Part shown: positions 7,640-17,000 of the stretch, one piece after another
How the letters are laid out: each line of letters opens with the position of its first letter
How positions within the stretch are numbered: position 1 is the stretch's first letter
Origin: Geminisphaera colitermitum TAV2
Lineage (GTDB): Bacteria > Verrucomicrobiota > Verrucomicrobiia > Opitutales > Opitutaceae
Assembly: GCF_000171235.2 (NCBI RefSeq)
Contig: NZ_ABEA03000215.1
Coordinates: forward strand, 1 to 40,871
Reading direction: 5' to 3'
DNA: 40,871 nt
The notes under the pieces: generated by a model
Databases searched by the model: none
The model's input: the letters and a program-made list of their open reading frames with translations, nothing else
What the model was told of the DNA's origin: nothing
Program-made: the position numbers and the translations under genes

Positions 7640-9424
7640 TTAATTTTCACGAAGTGATTGGAGACGCAATTGGAGTTGTGCTTCGTAAAGGTTAGCAGGC
7701 GTCGGGATTGTATTCTCGCTTTCGATACGGCACTTTGAAACGCCTTCGCCAACCGGCGAGTATTTCGACGCCGTGGCCCGCTTCGGGCCTCCGTGCCACG
7801 TCAGCTCCGCGCCTTGCAAACCCACAATCGCTCCCCACGGATGCACGTTCGCCCATCCGACCATGTAGCTCGTCTGCTCATCTGTGCGGTCGGAGTTTTT
7901 ATCATTTTCGACGCGAATGTTCCACTCCACCGAACGTGCGCCAAGCGCTGGGCCGCCGTCGCCGCCATGCCAGCCATCGTTGCGAACGAGCGTGATGTCC
8001 GTGTGCAGGTTGTCGTGAGGAATCCGGCGATGTGTATCCAAAACTCCATGCTCAAGGACGCCGCGCATCCAGACGTTGCCGCTCGCAAAGGCTTCCACGT
8101 TGAGGCCGTGCGCAGGTTGCGACTCGATGAGAAAATCGCTCCACAAATTATCATAACTCATCCGGCAAATCGTGCCGTGGTGATGCGCCAGGCGTGCGGG
8201 CGAGGTCGCGCCAAGTTTGAATCGCGTCATGGTGATGCATTTGGCGTCGGCCAGGCCGGGTCCGTTTTCCATGTCGAGCATGGTCACGTCGCGCAGCCAG
8301 CAGTGAACGGCGTAGTTAAAAAAGGGCGCGTTCCAGCCGCTCTCTTTGTGGTGGTCTTTTGGCGTCCACGTGTAGTCGCGCAGGAATCGCAGCGTCATGT
8401 TTTCAATGCCGCTTTCGCGAATGAGCGGGATGAGTTTTTGCACGGTTGGCTGCCACCTGGTCTGCACATCAAATCGCAGGGGCTGACGTAGCGTGAGCGT
8501 GGTTTCCCCTGTGGTTTTGTCGTGCGCAACAGCGGCGATTTCGACGATCCATGTCTGCGGGTCGGGGGTTTTCCAAGCGCCGCCGTAGGAGGCGTTTTGC
8601 CAGTCAAAGGCGTCCGCCCAGGAGCCGCCGCCGCAGAGGTGTTTCAGAAGGGAATAATCGCCCGGGTCGCGTTGTTGGAGGCGGACAAAATCGCCTGCCG
8701 CGAATGCGTTGGAGTCCGTGTTTTTCGCGGCGATTTTGACAGTGTTGTCGCCGCGTTTTGCCGGCGAGAGCGGGAGGGCGGGGCCATCAAAAGCGCGCCG
8801 GGAAACGGCGGGGAAGATCCCTTCGGTTGGCGTGTCTGGGGGGAAATAGGTGGTGCCGCGTTTGAGTGGGGTGAACCAAATCAGGCCGCCCATGTAACTC
8901 CAGTGGCTGTTGGTGCGATCCTGTTTTCTGAAGTCCGGCGGCGGGATGCGCCATTCGTGATAAGCGCGATCGAGCGGGTTTGTGAAGATCAGTTCGACGC
9001 CGTCGCGGGTCTCGCCGCGCAGGACGGTTTTGTTGGTGTGAACAAAGAGCACGCCGCTGATTTTGTAGCGTCCGTTTGGGAAAAAGATCACGCCGCCGGT
9101 GTCGGGTTTGACGGAGGCGAGGGCGGCTCGGATTGCCTCAGTGTCGTCGGTGTTACCGTCGCCTTTTGCAGCGAAGTTTTTGACGTTGATGCGCGGTGCA
9201 AAACGTGTCGCCGGTGCATCAGTCGCGGTGTTTTCGGGCAAGGGCGTTTCGCCGTAATGGTAGCCGGCGAATGAACAGTTGGGGATGTTTGGGTGAGTGT
9301 CAGGCGCGGCGGCGTATTCGTCCCAGAGTGTGGCGCGGGCAATGTTTGCGCACACAGCAAGGCCTGCGGCAAGGCCCGCGATGCCGACAATCGTGAGAAC
9401 GATTTTGAGGGGACTTTTGTTCAC
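7640..9424 (-). CDS. Right-handed beta-helix protein of the pectate lyase superfamily
   Basis: About 594 residues. Near the N-terminus is INVKNFAAKGDGNTDDTEAI (79-98) with GGVIFFPNGRYKISG (110-124), the signature of the pectate-lyase/rhamnogalacturonase-epimerase superfamily. The rest contains repeated N-rich helix turns (for example MTLRFLRDYTW, VTMLDMENGPGL). One membrane segment or signal (KIVLTIVGIAGLAAGLAVCAN) anchors or exports it. I place the start at a GTG (VNKSPLK). An in-frame ATG at 9589 would add 55 residues of low-complexity sequence encoded across a G21 run and would overlap the preceding gene, which looks less likely but would make expression length-dependent. It probably degrades or remodels a polysaccharide; the substrate is not determined. 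Confidence 0.82.
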   Translation of the reverse strand: MNKSPLKIVLTIVGIAGLAAGLAVCANIARATLWDEYAAAPDTHPNIPNCSFAGYHYGETPLPENTATDAPATRFAPRINVKNFAAKGDGNTDDTEAIRAALASVKPDTGGVIFFPNGRYKISGVLFVHTNKTVLRGETRDGVELIFTNPLDRAYHEWRIPPPDFRKQDRTNSHWSYMGGLIWFTPLKRGTTYFPPDTPTEGIFPAVSRRAFDGPALPLSPAKRGDNTVKIAAKNTDSNAFAAGDFVRLQQRDPGDYSLLKHLCGGGSWADAFDWQNASYGGAWKTPDPQTWIVEIAAVAHDKTTGETTLTLRQPLRFDVQTRWQPTVQKLIPLIRESGIENMTLRFLRDYTWTPKDHHKESGWNAPFFNYAVHCWLRDVTMLDMENGPGLADAKCITMTRFKLGATSPARLAHHHGTICRMSYDNLWSDFLIESQPAHGLNVEAFASGNVWMRGVLEHGVLDTHRRIPHDNLHTDITLVRNDGWHGGDGGPALGARSVEWNIRVENDKNSDRTDEQTSYMVGWANVHPWGAIVGLQGAELTWHGGPKRATASKYSPVGEGVSKCRIESENTIPTPANLYEAQLQLRLQSLREN

Positions 9425-9443
9425 TGGAAAAAGAATGATCGGA

Positions 9444-9464
9444 GGGGGGGGGGGGGGGGGGGGG
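9444..9464 (+). repeat. G21 homopolymer, longest in the window
   Basis: Twenty-one G followed by AGGGGGG. It lies 20-40 bases upstream of the proposed GTG start of the pectate-lyase-fold gene, in a frame that also stays open to an ATG at 9589. It could alter start choice or leader structure. Confidence 0.9.
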
Positions 9465-9551
9465 AGGGGGGCTTGAACATACTGAGGATGAGGCAGGCAA
9501 GGCCGCCGCTCCGTTGTCGTTGTGGAGCGGTCGGCTCGTGTGTGATGCGCG

Positions 9552-10541
9552 TTATTCGCGGTCTTGTTTTGCGCGAAACGCTTTTGCACCGATTGCCGCC
9601 AGCACGCCTAACGCCGCCAGCGTTAGCGCACTCGTTTTCGGTTCGGGAATGGCTGCGGCGATGTTCCCAACGACAGTGACGTCCTGCAAGGTCAGGCTCG
9701 TCGCCGCGCTGTTCAGAAAGATGCCAAATGTATCAAATGTCGTGAACGGATTTTGGGCGGTCGCGTCGATGCTTTCGTATGCGAAACTGGCAAGTCCTTC
9801 GCCGACGAGGCTGAAGGAAACTTTCGTGCCCTCGGCAACTCGTGTGATGGTGAACGTGCCCGTGTAAGTGCCGCCGTTGACTGGCGTGGCGGACGTGCCG
9901 CCCGAATCGGTGGCGCCGACTTTTTTATACCTGTTGCTTGCGCCCACGGTGCCGATGGAATGCATGAACGAGTTGTTCCCGTAAGAAAGGTTCATTGCGT
10001 CGCGATGCAAAAGTTGAACCGCTTTTTGCGAACCATCTCCCTTGAAAATCGTGTTCGCGAGGTAGCCCGTGTAGGGGTAGAAGAGGTTGTTGCCGTTGCC
10101 GTGCCCGCTATTGGTGACGCGGTTGGCCACTCCGCCAGAATTAAAAAGCGCGACGCGGATTCCATTGCTGCCGTCAACAGGCGCGTTGAAGACGATGTGA
10201 AACGTCGCCGTGAGCGAATCTCCGACAGTGGCGAGCGTTGCGACGTTGTTGAAATAGGTCAGCGCATGCACGTTGCCGACGGTGAGCGTGCCAGCGGTGG
10301 TATCCACAGTGTAGTTTGTCGCGGTGCCGCTGTGGCCGAACCAACCGTCGTATTTGAGGACGTTAACACTCGTGCTCACGACTTTGGCTGCGTTGTCGAA
10401 ACTCTCGTTGACGAAACTGATCTCGGCGGCGTTCGCAGAGACGGACAATGTTGCCAGTAGCGTCAATGCAGACAGCGCGGCGATGGAGGGAATTGGCAGG
10501 GCAATTCTGGTTTTTTTCATATGGGTGATCTCGGTTTTCAT
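9552..10541 (-). CDS. PEP-CTERM sorting domain protein
   Basis: About 329 residues. The signal peptide reads MKKTRIALPIPSIAALSALT through SVSANAAE, and the C-terminus has the exosortase tripartite signal: PEP in AAIPEPKTS, a hydrophobic helix, and a basic tail (AKAFRAKQDRE). The middle is a Gly/Asn/Thr-rich beta-sandwich-like domain with FVNESFDNA and TFDTFGIFLNS, and no catalytic motif that I recognise. The first in-frame ATG after the upstream gene is 10541, and a second at 10520 starts exactly at the signal peptide. It sits between the pseudopilin and the pectate-lyase-fold gene. Probably a surface or extracellular-matrix protein processed by an exosortase encoded elsewhere. Confidence 0.85.
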   Translation of the reverse strand: MKTEITHMKKTRIALPIPSIAALSALTLLATLSVSANAAEISFVNESFDNAAKVVSTSVNVLKYDGWFGHSGTATNYTVDTTAGTLTVGNVHALTYFNNVATLATVGDSLTATFHIVFNAPVDGSNGIRVALFNSGGVANRVTNSGHGNGNNLFYPYTGYLANTIFKGDGSQKAVQLLHRDAMNLSYGNNSFMHSIGTVGASNRYKKVGATDSGGTSATPVNGGTYTGTFTITRVAEGTKVSFSLVGEGLASFAYESIDATAQNPFTTFDTFGIFLNSAATSLTLQDVTVVGNIAAAIPEPKTSALTLAALGVLAAIGAKAFRAKQDRE

Positions 10542-10582
10542 GCGGTGAGTGAGCGGAAAATTGGGTGGGAAAATGCGGGCGT

Positions 10583-11347
10583 TTACGGGCGCAGTTTTTC
10601 GGGCAACTGCGCGAGGAGTTTGACGTGGCCGTCGAAATAAAGCGTGGTGCGCGCGCCGCCGTGCGGAGGTGTTGCGGGTGCGTCGGCTTGCGAGCCGAGG
10701 GATGCGACTGCGCTGTAGGTGACGCCTTTGTCGTATTCCATCAGCGCCCAGACGCGCGCCGCGCCACCGAAATTTTCGAGCGCCGAATACGCTATCGGCG
10801 GATTGCTGCTGTCTCCAAACGGCGAGAAATCCGAATAGGAGGGCGCGCCGCTGTTCATGTAACATTGGATGAAATACGACATTGGCATGGCATCAAAAAC
10901 GCCCCCCCCGGGCGGAACTCCGGGAAAGGTGCGCGATGGGCAGCGCAGCAATGGGATGTCCACATACACGCCCGAGCCCAGCGTCATGGAATCCGGGCTG
11001 CCGAGATACGGGGCGAGGTAGGCGGACAGTTGCCTTTTCCGGCACCAGTCCGAGTTGTAGTAAACCGACTTGGCTCCTTTTTGGAGACAGTTGGCTGTCT
11101 CCGTCGTGCCGGGCAGCATGCCCTTGTGTTCATCGGAGTAGGCGATGATGGCGACGCCGACTTGGCGGAGGTTGGCAACGCAGCGGGCTTGATGCGCTTT
11201 TTTCCGCGTCGCGCCGACGCTCGCGATCACGAGCGCAGCGAGGATGCCGATGATCGCAATCACCGTCAGCAATTCGATGAGGGTAAAGCCGCGAACTTGC
11301 GGCGAAAAATTTCTATTGTGGAGGAATGAATGGCGCGAGTTTTTCAT
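10583..11347 (-). CDS. Type II secretion-like pseudopilin (prepilin N-terminal cleavage/methylation domain)
   Basis: 254 residues. [20 protein letters not shown] (20-39) is the class III prepilin leader: cleavage after G20, F21 as the methylated residue, and E25 as the conserved Glu+5. The C-terminus ends with TTLYFDGHVKLL, the H-X9-DG-like motif of the large DUF1559-type family in Verrucomicrobiota and Planctomycetota. Cysteines in RCVANLR and RCPSRTFPG could form a disulfide. It heads the minus-strand cluster that continues with the PEP-CTERM protein. A C8 run at 10902-10909 codes for GGG in PPGGGVFDA. Such proteins may be surface or periplasmic substrates rather than true pilins. Confidence 0.88.
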   Translation of the reverse strand: MKNSRHSFLHNRNFSPQVRGFTLIELLTVIAIIGILAALVIASVGATRKKAHQARCVANLRQVGVAIIAYSDEHKGMLPGTTETANCLQKGAKSVYYNSDWCRKRQLSAYLAPYLGSPDSMTLGSGVYVDIPLLRCPSRTFPGVPPGGGVFDAMPMSYFIQCYMNSGAPSYSDFSPFGDSSNPPIAYSALENFGGAARVWALMEYDKGVTYSAVASLGSQADAPATPPHGGARTTLYFDGHVKLLAQLPEKLRP

Positions 11348-11525
11348 AGGGCAAAAGCAGTGTTTGAACGTGACGCATTAAAGAGTCGCGCAGCCTGCAT
11401 AGAAAAGAGCGCTTTTGCGTTACATAACACTCCTTCCTTTTTGCAGCACCCACCTCCCGCCTTTCCACCTCCAGCCCTCCTTCCTCTCGCCTTCCCGCCC
11501 TCCGATCCACGCCCACGCTCTCGCG

Positions 11526-11990
11526 TTACGTTGCCTTTGCGAACAACTCGCTCATCCGTGCCACGAAGCGCGGCGGCGGACGCACCGGGCGCCCCTCGCG
11601 GTCGATGAAGGCGTGCGTAGTCCAACCCGTTGCCAACAACTCGCCCTTGTCGCCATTACCTGTCTGCCCCCCTCCCCCCCCCTCCCCCCCCGCCGTCGCG
11701 CCACGGCGCACTTCGTAAGTGATGCGCAAACGCAAGGACGGTTTTTCTGCCATTGTTGCGATGACCGTGATCGCGTCGTCATAGCGGGCGGATTTCAGAT
11801 AACGCACGCTCACCTCCAACACCGGCAGGAAAAAACCTTCCGCCTCCAAATCGCGATACGGCAACCCGTGGTGTTTCAACAAATCGGTGCGCGCGATCTC
11901 GAACCAAGGCAGGTAATTGGCGTGATAAACGATGCCCATCATGTCGGTTTCGGCATAACGGACCTGGATGCTGGATTGATGCTGCAACAT
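11526..11990 (-). CDS. Acyl-CoA thioesterase of the 4-hydroxybenzoyl-CoA / YbgC family
   Basis: Single hotdog-fold thioesterase of about 154 residues. The active-site signature is [20 protein letters not shown], with catalytic D16 and H23 in the usual context (YbgC/FcbC type). I start at [10 protein letters not shown]. In-frame ATGs at 12002 and 12029 would add residues derived from a C-rich run. Near residues 95-116 it has a glycine-rich insertion ([14 protein letters not shown]) encoded by paired C9 and C8 runs at the usual beta-strand junction. It keeps frame. The gene is isolated between argG and the pseudopilin cluster. The acyl substrate is unknown. Confidence 0.88.
   Translation of the reverse strand: MLQHQSSIQVRYAETDMMGIVYHANYLPWFEIARTDLLKHHGLPYRDLEAEGFFLPVLEVSVRYLKSARYDDAITVIATMAEKPSLRLRITYEVRRGATAGGEGGGGGQTGNGDKGELLATGWTTHAFIDREGRPVRPPPRFVARMSELFAKAT
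11674..11691 (+). repeat. Paired C9 and C8 runs in the thioesterase
   Basis: CCCCCCT, then C9 (11674-11682), T, then C8 (11684-11691). It looks like a tandem duplication of the CCCCT(C)n motif. Both runs are in frame, encoding GGEGGGGG. Confidence 0.85.
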
Positions 11991-12014
11991 GCGAACGCGC
12001 ATCCAAGCCCCCCT

Positions 12015-12022
12015 CCCCCCCC
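12015..12022 (+). repeat. C8 run upstream of the thioesterase
   Basis: CCCCCCT followed by C8, 25-32 bases upstream of the proposed start at 11990 and between the divergent thioesterase and argG genes. Confidence 0.75.
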
Positions 12023-12142
12023 GCCGCAACCCTGCAACGCCGCAATATCCGCGTTGATTCCCGTTCCGGCACGGTATTGCATCCGCCCTTTCTCGTCATT
12101 TCTCCACGCATCCGCCGCACGCATTCACATTACGCACAACCT

Positions 12143-13369
12143 ATGAAAATCGTCCTCGCATACTCGGGTGGCCTCGACACCTCGGTCATCGTCAAATGGC
12201 TGAAAGAAACATACGACGCTGAGATCGTCACCTTTGCCGCCGACGTCGGCCAGGAAGAGGAACTCAAAGGCCTCGATAAAAAAGCCAAGAAGACCGGCGC
12301 TTCCAAACACTATACCCTCGACCTCGTTGAGGAATTCGCCCGCGACTTCATCTACCCGATGATCCGCGCCAACGCCGTTTACGAAGGCCAGTATTACCTC
12401 GGCACCTCCATCGCCCGCCCCCTCATCGCCAAGGCGCAGGTCGAAATCGCGCGTAAGGAAAAAGCCGATACCGTTGCCCACGGCGCCACCGGCAAAGGCA
12501 ACGACCAATGCCGTTTCGAACTCACCTACATGGCGCTCGCCCCCGACCTCACCATCATCGCCCCGTGGAAAATCGAGGAATACCGCAAACTCTTCCCAGG
12601 CCGCGCCGAGATGATCGCCTATTGCGAAAAATACAAAATCCCCGTCGAAGCCTCGCTCAAGAAACCCTATTCGATGGACCGCAACCTGCTCCACATTTCC
12701 TACGAAGCGGGCATCCTCGAAGACCCCTGGTTCGACCCGACTACGCCGGAGAACAAGGCCATGTTCAAACTCTCCGTCTCGCCCGAGGACGCTCCGGACA
12801 AGGCCGAATACGTCGAACTCGATTTCGAACAAGGCAACTGCGTCGCCGTTAACGGCAAAAAACTCACGCCCGGCAAAGTCCTCAAAACCCTCAACAAACT
12901 CGGCGGCAAACACGGCATCGGACGCGTTGACCTCGTTGAAAACCGCTTCGTCGGCATGAAGAGCCGCGGCGTGTATGAGACCCCCGGCGGCACGATTCTC
13001 ATGCAGGCGCACAAGCAGATCGAAAGCCTCACGCTTGACCGCGAAGTCGAGCACCTGCGCGACTCGCTCATCCCGAAATACGCCGAACTCGTTTACAACG
13101 GATTCTGGTTCGCTCCCGAACGCGAGGCCCTGCAGGCGCTGGTGGACGAAAGCCAGAAATTCGTCACCGGCACCGTCCGCCTCAAGCTCTACAAGGGCAA
13201 CATCATCACCTGTGGTCGCAAATCGAAGTATTCCCTCTACGACGAGAAGATCGCGTCGATGGAAGGCGTGAAGAGCTGGTACAACCAGAGCGACGCCACT
13301 GGTTTCATCCGACTCAACGGCCTGCGCCTCCGCGCCCGCAGCCTCTCGCAAGGCGGCCCGAAGGTCTAA
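12143..13369 (+). CDS. argG: Argininosuccinate synthase
   Basis: Condenses citrulline and aspartate with ATP to argininosuccinate (arginine biosynthesis, cytosol). 408 residues, the usual length. The start [20 protein letters not shown] is the family N-terminus with the ATP-pyrophosphatase P-loop SGGLDTS (8-14). Further motifs are [34 protein letters not shown] and [15 protein letters not shown]. Reading frame extends upstream to 12077 but the conserved methionine is at 12143. There is no homopolymer in it. The next step of the pathway, argH, is about 25 kb away. A terminator follows. Confidence 0.98.
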   Translation: MKIVLAYSGGLDTSVIVKWLKETYDAEIVTFAADVGQEEELKGLDKKAKKTGASKHYTLDLVEEFARDFIYPMIRANAVYEGQYYLGTSIARPLIAKAQVEIARKEKADTVAHGATGKGNDQCRFELTYMALAPDLTIIAPWKIEEYRKLFPGRAEMIAYCEKYKIPVEASLKKPYSMDRNLLHISYEAGILEDPWFDPTTPENKAMFKLSVSPEDAPDKAEYVELDFEQGNCVAVNGKKLTPGKVLKTLNKLGGKHGIGRVDLVENRFVGMKSRGVYETPGGTILMQAHKQIESLTLDREVEHLRDSLIPKYAELVYNGFWFAPEREALQALVDESQKFVTGTVRLKLYKGNIITCGRKSKYSLYDEKIASMEGVKSWYNQSDATGFIRLNGLRLRARSLSQGGPKV

Positions 13370-13403
13370 AGGCGTCTCTGATTATTCATAACCATCCACG
13401 CAA

Positions 13404-13430
13404 GGGCGCGCCAAAAGCGCGCCCTTCTTG
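13404..13430 (+). terminator. Rho-independent terminator after argG
   Basis: Stem GGGCGCGC (13404-13411) and GCGCGCCC (13417-13424) with loop CAAAA, followed by TTCTTG. It lies 34 bases after the argG stop. The T-run is short, so a moderate terminator. Confidence 0.75.
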
Positions 13431-13760
13431 GTTCTTCGACGTTTTCAGTGGAAACTCGATAAGTTGATATAGCGGGAGGTGGCGCGGTAGCGCCCGTAGC
13501 GCAGGCATCTTGCCTGCCATCTAAATTGATTGCGCGAAGCGCGGTGACATCGGTTTGTCACGTAGTTCGGTGCTTTATTGCCAATCCGAACCGTGCGACT
13601 CACGAATACGCAGAGGTAACGGTTCGGGCTAAAGCTCCGAACTACGTCAAGGCAAGCGGCGCTTCGCGCAGTAGATTGGATTGCAGGCAAGACCTCCCGC
13701 CCTGCGCTACGGGCGCTTCCGCGCCACCTCTCGTCTTTCCACTGAAAACGTCGAAGAACC
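13430..13760. mobile_element. MITE-like element with perfect 25-bp terminal inverted repeats
   Basis: Ends 13430-13454 and 13736-13760 are perfect 25-bp inverted repeats; the outer part is GGTTCTTCGACGTTTTCAGT. Inside are two further inverted pairs, around GTGGCGCGGTAGCGCCCGTA and around ACGTAGTTCGG, so the whole 331 bp can fold on itself. It carries no gene. A shorter relative lies at 37743-37943. Size, termini and lack of coding capacity suggest a non-autonomous transposon. Confidence 0.8.
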
Positions 13761-14083
13761 TATCCGAGCCAGGGCGCTGGGCAGTTTCATTAATATTTCT
13801 AAGACTAAAAATATACAGCGTTTACCCGACTACCGAACCACCCCCTCCGTTTAGTAGTATCTGCAGTTTGGTAATTCACCTGACACCTGTCGATTACGAT
13901 GCACACCACCACTTTATACGCATGCGCGGCCCAGTTATCCACGGAATCATCCGCTGGAAACCCAATGTTATCCGTAACCTCGCCCGTAAATCGTACCGGT
14001 GTGCTCTCCTCCCCATCCCTCGCCTCTCTCAGGTGCCACCGCAAACAGGCAATTGCCGGTCAATCTGCCGCATAATTTTAAAA
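13761..14083 (+). other. Leader region of the giant surface protein gene
   Basis: 323 bases without a gene between the MITE and the ATG at 14084. An open frame passes through it by chance. AT-rich stretches (TTAATATTTCTAAGACTAAA at about 13790, and TAATTTTAAAA just before the start) suggest a promoter and leader. I see no clear ribosome-binding site and no defined operator. Confidence 0.45.
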
Positions 14084-17000
14084 ATGAAAACAACCATATC
14101 TCACCTTGGCTTCACCCTTTTGCTGACATTCCTCGTCACGCAACTCGGAGCCGCTCCTGACACGACATTGACCAATCCCATTACGTGGAGCGGCGGCGCG
14201 GGCACCTCGCTCTGGGCCACGGGCACCAACTGGTCGCCCAGCAACACCACATGGAACGCGACCACCAACGTCCTCTTCGACGACACCGATGCCGCGCTCA
14301 ACGGCAAAGCCATTGCACTCGGAGCAACGCGCACCATCGGCTCGCTGGAAATCACCTCAATGGCGGACGCGTTTTCCATCACCGGCAACACACTGACCCT
14401 CAGCAGCGCTGGCGGCTCAAAGTTGATCCTCTCCGGTGCGGCCAATGTCACGATTGGGTCCGCGCTCACGATGGGCACCGACATGGAAGTCAATGTCGGC
14501 GCGGATGCTGGCGACCTGACGATCGCGGGCAACATCACCGGTTCATCCCGCAAACTCACCAAGATCGGTGACGGCACCCTCATCCTTGCCGGAACCAACA
14601 GCTACAGTGGCGGCACGACGCTCGAATCCGGCCTCCTGCGCCTCACCGGAACGCACTCCGGCGCGGGCAACGTCATCATCAACGGCGGCACCTACAAACT
14701 CGAAGGCACCTATTCGGGCGCGGGCAATTTCACCCTCAACACTGGTGGCGCTTACGAACTCGCTGGCAACCACACTGGCGGCGGCACCTTTACTCTGGCC
14801 GACGGCACCAAAATCAACGTCACCGACGACTCCACCTTTGCCGCCGCCACGACAGGCGCGGGCACCATCGACATCAACGCCGGCAAAACCCTCTCCCTGA
14901 GCGGCTCCGGCAAAACCATTGCCACCGCCATCACAGGTGACGGCAACCTCGCCAAGACCGGCACCGGCGCCGTCACGCTCACCGGAGCCAACACCTACAC
15001 CGGCACAACCACGGTCGAAGCGGGCACGCTCGCGATGACGAATTTCGCCCCCATCAACACCTCCTCTTCCGTCACGGTGAACTCCGGTGGCACCCTCTCG
15101 TTCACGGACAACACCACCTTGGACCGCAGCATTTACGGCACCGGCAGCATCGCAATCGCCAACGCCAAAACCCTCACGCTCGCCAACGCCAACATCTCCG
15201 ACGACATCACGATCAACCCCGGCATTACCGGCGGCAACACATCCACCATCGTGAGCAAAACCGGTGCGGGCGAAGTCATCCTCGCCGGGCAAAGCACCTA
15301 CGCAGGCAACACCAACGTCACCGCAGGCAAACTCACCCTCGCCGCTGGCAGCAGCAACAAATCCGGCACCATCAACATCTCCAACGGCGCGGAACTCTAC
15401 ATCGCTGGCGACGCCAGCATCGGCGGCAACGTCACTGGAGCCGGTGCCTTCAACATCCTCGATGGCAGCGAACTGACGATCAACAACGCCAGCAACATCA
15501 CCTTCGGAAAAACCATCGACGGCGTTGACGTTTCCCTCCTGAAAACCGGCGCTGGTAATTTAACTCTGAATACAAGCAACACCTACACCGGCGACACCAC
15601 CATTCGCGCTGGCACGCTCACCCTGACCAACATCACCAACATCGCCAACCCCGACCGCATCCGACTCGAAGGCGGCATCCTCTCCCTCAACGTTGCCAGC
15701 GGAACCCTCACCCGCGAAAACGCATTTCTTGCCGGTGAAAACGGCACCATTGCCGGCGGCCTCACCAAAACCGGCGCGGGCACGCTCGTCCTTCTTGCCG
15801 ACGAATCCTACACCGGCGCCACCACCCTCAGCGGCGGCATTTTGGAAATCCGCGGCACCAGTCAGTCGAGCAGCATCTCGGTTGCCAGCGGCACCACCCT
15901 GCGACTCTACGACACCAACCAACTCTACGGCGGCATCACCGGCACCGGCAGCGTCCAGTTTATCAACGCGAGCGACACCCTCACCTTCAACACCATCGCG
16001 GCAGACTCCACGCAATCCGCCGCCCTCGACGCCGCCATCAAACACATCATCAAGACCGGCGAGAAAAAACTCACCTTCTCGACACCCCTCACCAACATCC
16101 AGACCTTCACGCTCGACCAAGGAACCCTGACCCTGTCGAGCACGATCCCCGCCGGACTCCAAAGCATCACGATCAACGACGGACTGTTCCAACTTTCCAA
16201 CGCGATCAACGACACCTACACCATCAACCTCAACGGCGGCACACTCGAATCGCTCAACGGCGGCACCATCAACCAAGTCCTCTCCGGTGCGGGTGGCCTG
16301 AAAATGAACAAATCCGCAGGCACCCTCACGCTCAACAACGTCAACACCTACACAGGCGCCACCGACGTCACATCAGGCACCCTGGTCGTGACCAAGGAAA
16401 ACGGCATCTCCGCCGATTCCGCGATCAACGTCGCTGGCACGCTCACGCTCCAAAAAAGCCTCACGACCAACCAAGCCATCACCGGCAGCGGCATCGTTAA
16501 CATCACCAACGCAGCCGACACCCTCACGATCAACAACGCCGACAACGCCAGCTCCGCCGTGAGAATCGCCGGTGCAGGCAGCCTCACAAAACGCGACGCA
16601 GGCACATTGATCCTCAGCGGCGCACACAGCTACACCGGCGCAACACGCGTCGAAGACGGCCTGCTCGAACTCCTTTCTGCCACTGGCACCAACACCGCTG
16701 CGCTCACCACCAGCAGCATCGACGTCTCGTCCGGCGCGACCATCCGCATCAACAAAGGCACCGGCAGCAGCAATGTCGCGCAAGCCATCACGGGCGCGGG
16801 CAACTTCGAGAAAAACGGCACCGGCACCATCGTGTTCACCAACGCCAAAACCTACACCGGCGCGACCACTGTTGCCGCTGGTACCCTGCAACTCGATACA
16901 GAAAACGCCATCACCGCCGACTCCGCGCTGACCGTTGCAGGCACGCTGACGCTCAACAAAAACCTGCAAACCAACCAAGGCATTGCGGGCGCAGGCACCG

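Noticed and set aside
12125-13351. Open frame of 408 codons antisense to argG
   Set aside because: argG is certain, and the antisense product is low-complexity Val/Phe/Gly/Asp-rich sequence caused by codon bias.
13526-14083. Upstream extension of the giant surface protein frame
   Set aside because: It passes through a MITE and an AT-rich leader, and a normal signal peptide begins at 14084.
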